Shown: piece after piece, positions 22,780 through 30,319 of the stretch
Layout of the letters: the number at the start of each line of letters is the position of its first letter
Position numbering within the stretch: position 1 is the stretch's first letter
Origin: 2-12-FULL-42-15 sp964196565
Lineage (GTDB): Bacteria > Pseudomonadota > Gammaproteobacteria > Coxiellales > Coxiellaceae
Direction of reading: 5' to 3'
DNA: 35,980 bases
Assembly (NCBI GenBank): GCA_964196565.1
Contig: CAXMUH010000141.1
Coordinates: 1-35,980, forward strand
The notes under the pieces: generated by a model
The model's database searches: none
Told to the model about the DNA's origin: nothing
What the model saw: only the letters and a program-made list of their open reading frames with translations
Made by a program: the position numbers and the translations under genes

Positions 22780-22820
22780 GAGTGCCATAAATAAAACCCG
22801 CGATCCTAAATGCGGGCACT

Positions 22821-23140
22821 ATATACCAAGCGCAAGTGAGATTTAGGTTTTGATTTGTAATATTTAGTTCAAAGGCCGATAAGAACTTCAGTTTTATTAA
22901 CCCATGAGCTACGCCGTTCTTACGCAGCGGTCGCCACGGTTATGATAAGGCGCAACGGATTCATATTAAGAGACCTTTGCGTTCTTTTCATAGCCGCAGC
23001 GTCGCTGCGTAAGAAAAAACATCTTCGAGCAGCTTTTTAGCCAAAAAGTCAAAGCTACCATCGTCAAAGCTCATACTAAAAAGGTCAAATTTTCAAACGC
23101 GTTGAGTATATACCAAGCGCAAGTAAGATTTAGGTTTTGA
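22821..23140. repeat. Region bounded by a 33-bp direct repeat, with a central palindrome
   Basis: The 33-bp sequence at 22821-22853 (starts ATATACCAAGCGCAAGT) recurs at 23108-23140 with one mismatch. Between them lies an imperfect palindrome (22906-23020) with perfect 13-bp arms TTCTTACGCAGCG (22917-22929) and CGCTGCGTAAGAA (23003-23015). The left side of the palindrome shares GAGCT.CGCCGTT and AAGGCGCAA with the element at 25643-25913, so both are probably one family. No gene or promoter was recognised in the 464 bp gap between 22691 and 23154; it is all repeats. Confidence 0.7.
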
Positions 23141-23154
23141 ATATTGTGTTGAGC

Positions 23155-23424
23155 CTAGTCAACATTTGTGCTTTTGGAAGCATCAAACTCAATGATGTTA
23201 TATTCAGCAACTTCCGCTTGGTAAAACGGATCTTCTTTAATAACGTTCCGTGCCATTTCAAAATCACCAGTCGCCACGATCACATTTCCGGTGCAAGGAT
23301 GTTTAGGTCCCGACAGTAGAAATATCCCTTGTCCATAGTACTTTTGTAGAAACTTCTGGTGTCCTTCCAAATATCCCTCAACCATTGCTAATGGTTTTTT
23401 ATATTTTAGTTCTATTATCACCAT
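23155..23424 (-). CDS. YCII-family protein
   Basis: 89 aa from the ATG at 23424, chosen because AGGGGAGA lies about 8 nt upstream; the longer frame to 23475 would overlap the end of the preceding gene. The sequence follows the YCII/dimeric alpha-beta barrel pattern: YLEGHQKFLQKYYGQGIFLLSGP early, and DPFYQAEVAEYNIIEF at the end, with the conserved His (HQKFL) and DPF. Family members are small cytoplasmic dimers, some thought to be enzymes, mostly without known function. It lies 28 bp after the DUF2807-type gene on the same strand, so the two are probably co-transcribed. Confidence 0.85.
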   Translation of the reverse strand: MVIIELKYKKPLAMVEGYLEGHQKFLQKYYGQGIFLLSGPKHPCTGNVIVATGDFEMARNVIKEDPFYQAEVAEYNIIEFDASKSTNVD

Positions 23425-23452
23425 GATAAATCTCCCCTGAAAAAAGGCTTGA

Positions 23453-24229
23453 TTACCAAGCCATTTGCAATGCATTGCCTGATTGTACTGTGTAACGTGT
23501 TAAATCACTTAAATGCTTATAATAAAAAATCTCACCCGAGCCTGTTGAAAAAGCGCGAATAGACTTAAGCGGGTAAACATAAGCCTCTGAATTATGCTTT
23601 GCTTGAATCATAATATTTGTTGCTGCCAACTTACGCGCCTTTAATAAAGCACTGCCATTTAGCCTTGCAAATAATTGGTTGGTCTCACCTTGTAAATAAA
23701 GTTTTCCAAAGCCAGTTAAATTCAATACCAGTAAGTGTGTTCGAATATTCTGTATACGGAGTTTATTGTTTCCGCTTTGTTTAATGGTGCGAATATTATT
23801 AATATTCTTTATATTGATATTGCCATAGCCAACTGAGTCTATCTGCATGGCTTTAGTGTTAATGTGATTGGCGTTAACGTTCACTGGGCCTTTAACCACT
23901 AATTCACTCAATGATGGCAACCACACCTCTACTTTTGGATGCACCTTATAATGTAAATACATCGATGGATTTGAAGTTAAGTACAGTGTTTTGTTATGTA
24001 TAGCGACTGAAATTGGCGCTTGCTCATAACTCAACGCAGTGACTTTAGCCTTACCTGCAGCCTTTGGAATCAATTTCAAATTGAAATAACCATTGGCTAC
24101 AATTCGATCAAATTTTGCAACCGTATAATGATTACTTGTCATTGTATAAGCATACCGAGGTGGTTCGACACCACCGGCATAAACAGAACCTGCACACAAT
24201 GAGATAATGACTATTAAAATGCCACGCAT
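23453..24229 (-). CDS. Secreted DUF2807-like (GIN domain) protein
   Basis: 258 aa from the ATG at 24229 (AGGGG about 9 nt upstream); in-frame codons before it belong to no plausible signal sequence. Signal peptide about 1-18 (ends GSVYA). The rest has the beta-helix character of the GIN/DUF2807 family: FDRIVANGYFNLKLIPK, LTSNPSMYLHYKVHPKVEVWLPSLSELVVKG and repeated short strands with N, G and I at regular spacing. Members are exported or outer-membrane-attached proteins of poorly known role. Upstream (24230-24474) lies a 245 bp gap with a repeat next to rdgB. Confidence 0.78.
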   Translation of the reverse strand: MRGILIVIISLCAGSVYAGGVEPPRYAYTMTSNHYTVAKFDRIVANGYFNLKLIPKAAGKAKVTALSYEQAPISVAIHNKTLYLTSNPSMYLHYKVHPKVEVWLPSLSELVVKGPVNVNANHINTKAMQIDSVGYGNINIKNINNIRTIKQSGNNKLRIQNIRTHLLVLNLTGFGKLYLQGETNQLFARLNGSALLKARKLAATNIMIQAKHNSEAYVYPLKSIRAFSTGSGEIFYYKHLSDLTRYTVQSGNALQMAW

Positions 24230-24430
24230 ATTGGAAACCCCTATTTTACAGCTCGTTATATTGTTTAATTTATGGGCAGACATAAGCACTACGTTTCCAT
24301 AATGTGGTTAGTAGCGACTCAAGTCCGTATGATGAAGTGATTAGAATGCAGATCTCTATTATGAAACATTTGATGACAAGAAGCTAGTTTTTGATATTGT
24401 GTAGGCCCTAGCCTGTAATTTAAATTCTGG

Positions 24431-24474
24431 ATTGCTTCCGTCCCGCTCGCGGTCCTCGCAAAGACGGGGCCGAG
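24431..24474. repeat. Small palindromic repeat after rdgB
   Basis: ATTGCTTCCGTCCCGCTCGC...CTCGCAAAGACGG resembles a widespread intergenic repeat of intracellular and aquatic proteobacteria that normally reads TTGCTTCGTCGCT...CCTCGCAATGACG. CCGTC (24438-24442) and GACGG (24463-24467) close a hairpin. It abuts the rdgB stop codon and could end or stabilise the transcript. Family assignment is from memory of the motif, not a search. Confidence 0.5.
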
Positions 24475-25074
24475 CTACATGCTGATTTCTTGCAGCGCAG
24501 CCGCCAACTGCTCCAAAGCTTGGCCTCGGTGGCTTATGCGATTTTTAATCGCCGGATCTAACTCCGCAGCACTGCATTTATGGGTTGGAACATAAAAAAT
24601 GGGATCGTAGCCGAAACCTTTATCACCCTTAGGTTCGTATATAATTTGCCCATCCCAAACACCTTCACAGATAAGTGGTGCTGGATCCAGAGCATCCTCC
24701 ATTAATACGGTCACGCAGTGAAAGCTAGCATCACGCTCACTCATTTTCGCATTCTTAAGCTTATCTAAAACCTTTTTAATCCTTGCAGCATCATCACCAT
24801 TTGGCCCAGCAAAACGAGAGGATCGCACCCCAGGCATGCCATCCAAGGCATCAATCACCAAACCAGAATCATCTGCGATAGCAGGTAAACCCGAAATTTC
24901 TGCGGCATGACGCGCCTTAATAATGGCATTTTCGACAAAAGTGGTTCCAGTTTCATCGGCATCAGAAATATTTAAATCAGACTGTGGAATCAGCTTAATC
25001 GCTAAATTCGCAAAAATAGCCTCAAATTCTCTAATTTTCCCTGGATTTGAGCTGGCTAGCACGATCTCTAACAT
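24475..25074 (-). CDS. rdgB: dITP/XTP pyrophosphatase RdgB
   Basis: 199 aa from the ATG at 25074, the standard length; the frame is open to 25197 but the added residues overlap the upstream gene and are not family-like. The enzyme hydrolyses dITP, XTP and related noncanonical purine nucleotides to monophosphates, keeping them out of DNA and RNA. Signatures: LASSNPGKIREF (6-17), ADDSGLVIDALDGMPGVRSSRF (about 66-87), GFGYDPIFY (about 153) and SHRGQAL near the C-terminus. The SD GGGGAGAG overlaps the end of the upstream pilin gene (1 bp between frames), so the two are coupled. Confidence 0.96.
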   Translation of the reverse strand: MLEIVLASSNPGKIREFEAIFANLAIKLIPQSDLNISDADETGTTFVENAIIKARHAAEISGLPAIADDSGLVIDALDGMPGVRSSRFAGPNGDDAARIKKVLDKLKNAKMSERDASFHCVTVLMEDALDPAPLICEGVWDGQIIYEPKGDKGFGYDPIFYVPTHKCSAAELDPAIKNRISHRGQALEQLAAALQEISM

Positions 25075-25075
25075 A

Positions 25076-25528
25076 TTAAAACTCTCCCCAATAGTCGACA
25101 TCTGTTTTAGATTTGTCCGAGCGGCACTGTTTTTTGCTAAGCTCATTATATGAAATAGCCAATAGATGGCGGCGTAAATCTTGACACGCATGTGCATTAA
25201 TGTGAGCGATGGTTATCTTAACATGCTGCCTATCTTCACCTTCTGCAACGCCGATGTCTCCACCCCAAGGGCTGCTACTTTCTTGATTAGAAATAAAGCC
25301 ACCCAGCTTGAGATCTTCTAGCTTAATGCCACTGAAATCTTGCTTGCGTTCAGCAACCTGCCATTCATAACTCGCCCTCGAGATAATATCAATTTTACTG
25401 ATCGCTTCTGCAACCCGAACATTAAGATCGACAACCGTAAAATATCGAATAGCCAGTACAATTAATACGCTAGAAACAGCTAATACTAATAATATTTCGA
25501 GCAAAGTATTTCCATTCTGCTTGTGCAT
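25076..25528 (-). CDS. Orphan type IVb prepilin
   Basis: 150 aa from the ATG at 25528 (GGGAAG just upstream; starts at 25540 and 25588 are possible). A very short leader MHKQNG precedes NTLLEILLVLAVSSVLIVLAIRYF, the pilin helix with Glu at +5 and Asn at +1. The globular part has SPWGGDIGV (about 93-101) and a C-terminal Cys pair (HACQDL, KKQCRS), matching the layout of the PilS-like pilin at 10683-11183, of which it appears a diverged paralogue. It lies about 14 kb from the main cluster, upstream of and coupled to rdgB. An alternative is a minor pilin serving the same machine. Confidence 0.82.
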   Translation of the reverse strand: MHKQNGNTLLEILLVLAVSSVLIVLAIRYFTVVDLNVRVAEAISKIDIISRASYEWQVAERKQDFSGIKLEDLKLGGFISNQESSSPWGGDIGVAEGEDRQHVKITIAHINAHACQDLRRHLLAISYNELSKKQCRSDKSKTDVDYWGEF

Positions 25529-25642
25529 AGCGCTTCCCATTGCAATTTTCTGAGTGTTGATTTTACCAGTATTGAGCCAAATTGCCACACCCGTTCTGTC
25601 TTTGGATTGCTAATTTGCTCTTGCTTTGGATTATTAAATTGA

Positions 25643-25913
25643 GGTTATTTGTGACGCGCAAAAAATGAGTTCTAATATTGTACGAGCTGCGCCGTTTTTC
25701 TGCGCAAAGCGCGCTGGGCTATATAAAAGGCGCAAAGGCTTCTTATAAATAAAAAAAATAGTTTGTTTGGCAGTTATTTTTATGTTTGCTGTAAACTATA
25801 TCTAATCTTTTTTTTCTTTGCGCCTTCCCAATAAGTCTTAGCGAGCTTTGCGCAGAAAAACGGCGCCGCACATACAAAACCATTTCTCGTTTTATTACAC
25901 GTCACAAATAACC
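25643..25913. mobile_element. MITE-like element with terminal inverted repeats
   Basis: 271 bp bounded by perfect 14-bp inverted ends GGTTATTTGTGACG (25643-25656) and CGTCACAAATAACC (25900-25913). Inside, a perfect 20-bp inverted repeat pairs 25691-25710 with 25845-25864, and arms CGCAAAG/CTTTGCG lie closer in, around an AT-rich centre with its own TAGTTT/AAACTA stem. No open frame of note. The right end is followed by a second ACAAATAACC (25914-25923). It fills most of the gap between hemH and the orphan pilin gene; no promoter was recognised in the remainder. Confidence 0.72.
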
Positions 25914-25929
25914 ACAAATAACCATCAAG

Positions 25930-26958
25930 TCAACGGAAAGAATCAGACTTGACAATTTCTGCAGCCGCACAAACCCACTCCGGATCGGCATTTAAACAAG
26001 GCACCATTGTAAATTCTTCTCCACCTAATAACTGCCATTGTTTTTTAGCACGAATATTAATTTCTTCGAGCGTTTCCAAGCAATCTGCGACAAATGACGG
26101 ACACACGACCATTAAGCGTTTGACACCTCTAACCGATAAATTCTCCAACGTTTTGTCCGCATAGGGTCGAATCCACTGCACCCGACCTAAACGCGATTGA
26201 AACACAGAGCAAAATTGTTGTTCCGTTAAATTTAATCGATCAGCCACGGCTTGTGTAGTTGCAAAACATTGCGCACGATAACACGATTTAATATTTGGCT
26301 TTTGACTCAAACAAGAATTAATTCGATCACATGCACTTTCATCACAACCTGCTTTTGCTAACTGACGTTCTGGCAATCCATGATAACTAAATAAAACAAA
26401 ATCAGGATTATTGGTTTGCAAAACATGTTGGATTGAATTGGTCATCGCCTGTTGATAAGCGGAATCATTAAAAAAGTTTTTACAAACAGAAAATGAGATT
26501 GGCTGTTTTCGTTCAAGAATGGTTTTTTTAGCAGCAGCAATTGCAGCCCCGGATGCGGCCTCACTATACTGTGGATATAAAGGAAAAATAATAATTTTGC
26601 TGCAATTCGCCTGTGCTAGCTCAGCAACAGCACTTCTGATTGAAGGCGTCCCATAACACATTCCTAAAGCAACATGATATTTATCACCCAGAAATTTTGC
26701 TAATTTATTTTTAAAAAGCTCACTATTATAAAGCAAAGGGGATCCGTGCTCAGTCCAAATCTTTTGATACAATTTTGCAGTTTTCTGCGGGCGAAAGGGT
26801 AAAACAAAACAATTCAAAATCAATTGGCGCATAATCCAAGGCAGGTCAATCACTCTGCGATCCGATAAAAATTGACGTAAAAATTTCCGAACGGAAGCCA
26901 CCGTCGGCGCATCCGGAGTTCCGATATTTAGCAATAAAATGCCAACTTTATCAGTCAT
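25930..26958 (-). CDS. hemH: Ferrochelatase HemH
   Basis: 342 aa. It inserts Fe(II) into protoporphyrin IX, the last step of haem synthesis. The catalytic motif SYHGLPE lies at 191-197 with His193; GILLLNIGTPDAP opens the protein, and QSRLGRVQWIRPYADKTL and the conserved E..EE region (LETLEEI) follow. Between them sits an insert with Cys205, 210, 216, 226 and 231 that E. coli HemH lacks and that might bind a [2Fe-2S] cluster. The start overlaps the prmC stop (ATGACTGA), so it is the last gene of a hemA-prfA-prmC-hemH string. A MITE-like element follows the stop. Confidence 0.96.
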   Translation of the reverse strand: MTDKVGILLLNIGTPDAPTVASVRKFLRQFLSDRRVIDLPWIMRQLILNCFVLPFRPQKTAKLYQKIWTEHGSPLLYNSELFKNKLAKFLGDKYHVALGMCYGTPSIRSAVAELAQANCSKIIIFPLYPQYSEAASGAAIAAAKKTILERKQPISFSVCKNFFNDSAYQQAMTNSIQHVLQTNNPDFVLFSYHGLPERQLAKAGCDESACDRINSCLSQKPNIKSCYRAQCFATTQAVADRLNLTEQQFCSVFQSRLGRVQWIRPYADKTLENLSVRGVKRLMVVCPSFVADCLETLEEINIRAKKQWQLLGGEEFTMVPCLNADPEWVCAAAEIVKSDSFR

Positions 26959-27802
26959 TTATTGCCTCCTTTAAAAACTTTGCGCTCACAAAGCGGTCAT
27001 TAGAAGACAAATCAACATGCGCTTGAATATCAGAATATTTAAATGACTGAAATATTTGCAGCACTTGATCACTTTGCAGAAACCCATGCTCTATAATTAA
27101 CGAGCCGTTCTCGGCTAAATATTGCCTTGCCTCTTTAATGATTGTTTTAATCTCATAAAGTCCATTATCTTCTGCAACCAACGCGGACTTAGGCTCAAAC
27201 TTTAAATCCAAAAGATGCGGATCATTGGGTGCAATATAAGGGGGATTACTTACGATAATATCGTATTTTTTATCTGGCAGTGCCTTGCACCAATGACCAT
27301 TAAAAAAATGAATGTTTTCGATTTGATGAGCGCCCGCATTGAGTTTAGCAACTTCTAACGCTTTCGCCGAAATATCTACCGCATCAACTTGCCATAAAGG
27401 TCGCGCGTCGGCTATCGCCAAAGCAATCGCGCCACACCCCACACCCAAATCAGCAACGGTTAACGCTTGCTGCGAAGGCGTATTTTCCAATATCCATTCA
27501 ACCAAATGTTCGGTTTCAGGTCTTGGAATTAAAGTGTCTACAGTTACTTTTAAATCCAAGGTCCAGAAAGGTTGATGCCCAACAATATAAGCGACCGGTT
27601 CCGCGTTTAAACGTCGCTTCACCATTGCGTTAATTTGCTTAGCTTCATTAGAAGTTATTTGATCTTCACCGTGCGCCAATATCTGTGCCCGATTAATTTT
27701 CAATATTTCAGATAAAAAAATTTCAACATCAAGCCGAGGAGTGGTTGAAGTATTTGTTAATGCCTCTGTCGATGTTTTCAGTATTGACCCAATGGTTTGC
27801 AA
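26951..27802 (-). CDS. prmC: Release factor glutamine methyltransferase PrmC
   Basis: 283 aa cytoplasmic SAM-dependent enzyme that N5-methylates the Gln of the GGQ motif in RF1 and RF2. SAM-binding motif VADLGVGCGAIALAIA begins at 117, and NPPY, which holds the target Gln, is at 186-189. The N-terminal helical domain (about 1-80) binds the release factor and ends VAYIVGHQPFW; LIPRPETEHLVEW is the usual linker motif. It starts directly after the prfA stop with no gap, next to the gene for its substrate. Confidence 0.96.
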   Translation of the reverse strand: MQTIGSILKTSTEALTNTSTTPRLDVEIFLSEILKINRAQILAHGEDQITSNEAKQINAMVKRRLNAEPVAYIVGHQPFWTLDLKVTVDTLIPRPETEHLVEWILENTPSQQALTVADLGVGCGAIALAIADARPLWQVDAVDISAKALEVAKLNAGAHQIENIHFFNGHWCKALPDKKYDIIVSNPPYIAPNDPHLLDLKFEPKSALVAEDNGLYEIKTIIKEARQYLAENGSLIIEHGFLQSDQVLQIFQSFKYSDIQAHVDLSSNDRFVSAKFLKEAIND

Positions 27803-28888
27803 TTACTCTTCACCCAATTCTTGTAATTGCTCAACTTGCAATTCTCGTATTAAAGGACCAATCACTGGCTCCAAGTCTCCCTGCATCACTTCTTCTAATT
27901 TATATAATGTTAAATTAATCCGATGGTCCGTCACTCGACCTTGCGGATAATTATAAGTTCGAATACGCTCCGAACGATCGCCGCTGCCAATTAAAGATTT
28001 ACGCGTAGCTGCCTGCTCTTTCTGCTGCTTTTCTTGTTGTTGCGATAAAATTCTAGATTGCAATAATGACATCGCGCGTGCTTTATTTTTATGTTGTGAG
28101 CGTTCATCTTGACACTCAACCACAATGCCCGTTGGCAAATGCGTCAACCGCACTGCAGAATCAGTACGATTAACGTGCTGACCACCCGCGCCAGATGCGC
28201 GATAAGTATCAACTCGCAAATCAACAGGGTTTATTTCGATGGATTCCACCTCTTCCACTTCAGGCATAACAGCAACCGTACACGCAGAGGTGTGGACTCG
28301 ACCTTGTGACTCTGTAACCGGAACTCGCTGCACACGATGCGCGCCTGACTCAAATTTTAATTGCGAATAAACGCCACTGCCAACCATACGCACAATGATT
28401 TCTTTAAAGCCACCGTGCTCGCCGTCACTTTGTGAAACGACACTTGTTTTCCAACCCTTTTTTTCTGCAAAACGCACATACATTCGATACAAGTCGCCAG
28501 CAAAAATTGATGCCTCATCACCACCTGTTCCAGCACGCACCTCTAAAAAAACATTGCTTTCATCATGTGGATCTTTTGGTAATAGCAACAATTTTAATGC
28601 TTCGGATAATTCGGCTTGACGCTCTTTGATTGTTTTTAGCTCATCTTGTGCAAGCGCTTTAATTTCAGAGTCAGAACCTTGCATCATTTCTTCAACAGCA
28701 GTCATCGCCTCAATATTTTGCTGATATTCTTGAAAAGTTTTAACGATTGGTTCAAGTTGTGCGTACTCCTTACCGAGCTCGCGATAACGATTTTGATCAT
28801 TCATGATTTCTGGATCACTTAACATGCCGCCAAGTTCTCGATAACGCGCACCCAATGTAACTAATTTATTTTTTAACGAGTCTTTCAT
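27803..28888 (-). CDS. prfA: Peptide chain release factor 1
   Basis: 361 aa, standard length. RF1 recognises UAA and UAG in the ribosomal A site and triggers peptide release. The tripeptide anticodon PVT lies at 190-192 within HRVQRVPVTESQGR, and the catalytic GGQ at 235-237 (SGAGGQHVNRTDSAVRL). The N-terminal domain (about 1-110) is a helical hairpin. The start is 2 bp after the hemA stop; the order hemA-prfA-prmC is the common gammaproteobacterial operon. Confidence 0.98.
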   Translation of the reverse strand: MKDSLKNKLVTLGARYRELGGMLSDPEIMNDQNRYRELGKEYAQLEPIVKTFQEYQQNIEAMTAVEEMMQGSDSEIKALAQDELKTIKERQAELSEALKLLLLPKDPHDESNVFLEVRAGTGGDEASIFAGDLYRMYVRFAEKKGWKTSVVSQSDGEHGGFKEIIVRMVGSGVYSQLKFESGAHRVQRVPVTESQGRVHTSACTVAVMPEVEEVESIEINPVDLRVDTYRASGAGGQHVNRTDSAVRLTHLPTGIVVECQDERSQHKNKARAMSLLQSRILSQQQEKQQKEQAATRKSLIGSGDRSERIRTYNYPQGRVTDHRINLTLYKLEEVMQGDLEPVIGPLIRELQVEQLQELGEE

Positions 28889-28890
28889 TG

Positions 28891-30132
28891 CTATAATTCG
28901 TATAATTCTTTTAACAAGCTCATTAATCCCTCGTGTTCAGCGTAGGCTGCATCACGAAGTTTCGCTGTAGGTTCATGCATAAACTTGTTGGTTAAACTTC
29001 TTGCCAGCTCTTGTATCACAAGATGTGGATCTTTATTTTTTTCTAAATTTTTATAAGCTTTCTCTAACTCTAGATCACGGCAACTTTCCATCTTCTGACG
29101 AAAGGTGCGTATCATATCACCGGCATCAAGTACTCGCAACTCTCGCAAATAGTGGCTTGCCTGTACTTCTATAATTTCACGGGCTTGCTCAGCTGCCTCG
29201 GCTCGCGATTTTTGATTGTCTTTAACCACAATCTGCAAATGATCGATATTATAAAGGTGTACATCTTCAATTTCCGCCACGTCATATGCCACATCCCTTG
29301 GCACCGCAAGGTCAGCAATAAAAATGGGGCGACGTTTAAAACCTTTAATTGCGGCCTCAATTGTCGCTTTGTCCAAAATGGGAGAATCACTCGATGTGGC
29401 GCTAATCACCAAATCAACATTCGGCAAAACATCTGCAATTTCTTCAAAACGTATTGGCACACCTTGATAGCGTCTTGCAATATTATGTGCTCGATCCAAA
29501 GTCCGATTGGCCACCAACATTTGTTTGATTTGATGCTGGGAAAAATAATTTGCCATTAATTCGATGGTTTCACCAGCACCGATTAACAGTACACGACATT
29601 GATCAAGCTTCTGAAAAAGTTGTTTTGCCAGCTGCACCACGGCATACGTCATCGTGACTGGATGAGAACCAATATCAGTTTGAGTTCTAACCTTTTTTGC
29701 TACTTCAAAAACAGCTGGGAATAGATGTTGGAACTGCTGACCAACTCCACCTTCTTTTAATGCCAACCGATAAGATTGTTTCATTTGACCTAATATTTGT
29801 GGCTCACCAACAATCATCGAATCGACTCCACTCGCAACTGACATCAAATGTTCTATCATGCTGACATCATGATGCTCATACATCTTATTCAGTAATGGCG
29901 CTTGCTTACTTTTTGTGAGGCGTCTCATCCAGGCAGTAACCGCATGATGACATTGGGTCACGGTGTAAATCTCAGTGCGATTGCAGGTTGAAAGCACCAC
30001 CGCTTCTTCGACAGCGCGATCTTTCATCAAATTCTGAACGATAGCAGGTGCCTCATTCGCAGAGATTGCCAGCTGCTCTCGTTGAGATATATCTGCACAG
30101 TTATGATTGATGCCCAAAGTAAATAGCGTCAT
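28891..30132 (-). CDS. hemA: Glutamyl-tRNA reductase HemA
   Basis: 413 aa, standard length. It reduces Glu-tRNA(Glu) to glutamate-1-semialdehyde, the first step of C5 tetrapyrrole synthesis, with NADPH. The catalytic Cys50 lies in STCNRTEIY; SGVDSMIVGEPQILGQMK (about 107-124), the NADPH-binding VLLIGAGETIELMA and a helical dimerisation domain at the C-terminus follow. GGAGTAATTC upstream serves as SD at a rather long spacing. It heads the operon with prfA, prmC and hemH, so the first and last haem enzymes are co-transcribed. Confidence 0.97.
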   Translation of the reverse strand: MTLFTLGINHNCADISQREQLAISANEAPAIVQNLMKDRAVEEAVVLSTCNRTEIYTVTQCHHAVTAWMRRLTKSKQAPLLNKMYEHHDVSMIEHLMSVASGVDSMIVGEPQILGQMKQSYRLALKEGGVGQQFQHLFPAVFEVAKKVRTQTDIGSHPVTMTYAVVQLAKQLFQKLDQCRVLLIGAGETIELMANYFSQHQIKQMLVANRTLDRAHNIARRYQGVPIRFEEIADVLPNVDLVISATSSDSPILDKATIEAAIKGFKRRPIFIADLAVPRDVAYDVAEIEDVHLYNIDHLQIVVKDNQKSRAEAAEQAREIIEVQASHYLRELRVLDAGDMIRTFRQKMESCRDLELEKAYKNLEKNKDPHLVIQELARSLTNKFMHEPTAKLRDAAYAEHEGLMSLLKELYEL

Positions 30133-30319
30133 TGTCTAAGAATTACTCCATTATCAGTGACTATGGTCCAATCTTACACCAAAGCTGGATTTAAATCTTT
30201 AACGATCTTATCTTGATCATAAAAAAACCAAACAATCCGCGCTATCTTACAACATATTTCCTATATTCTTTTCTATAATAGTATAGTAACGGATGCAACA
30301 ATAAGCATGGAGGCTTAAA
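30133..30319. promoter_or_regulatory. Divergent intergenic region between hemA and the lipoprotein L,D-transpeptidase gene
   Basis: 187 bp that must hold promoters for both strands. For the plus-strand gene, TATAAT at 30274-30279 is a perfect -10, but no good -35 is present at 16-18 nt. For hemA no convincing pair of boxes was found. No hairpins or operator-like palindromes stand out. Confidence 0.4.

Noticed and set aside
22821..23140. CRISPR array
   Set aside because: Only two copies of the 33-bp repeat, 287 bp apart, with a palindromic repeat between them and no cas genes.
25643..25913. Replication origin suggested by AT-rich centre and palindromes
   Set aside because: No DnaA boxes or origin-linked genes; the inverted ends and family resemblance to 22906-23020 favour a small mobile element.
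29152..29559. 135 aa plus-strand open frame opposite hemA
   Set aside because: It lies wholly antisense to a highly conserved gene with clear motifs; it is composition shadow.
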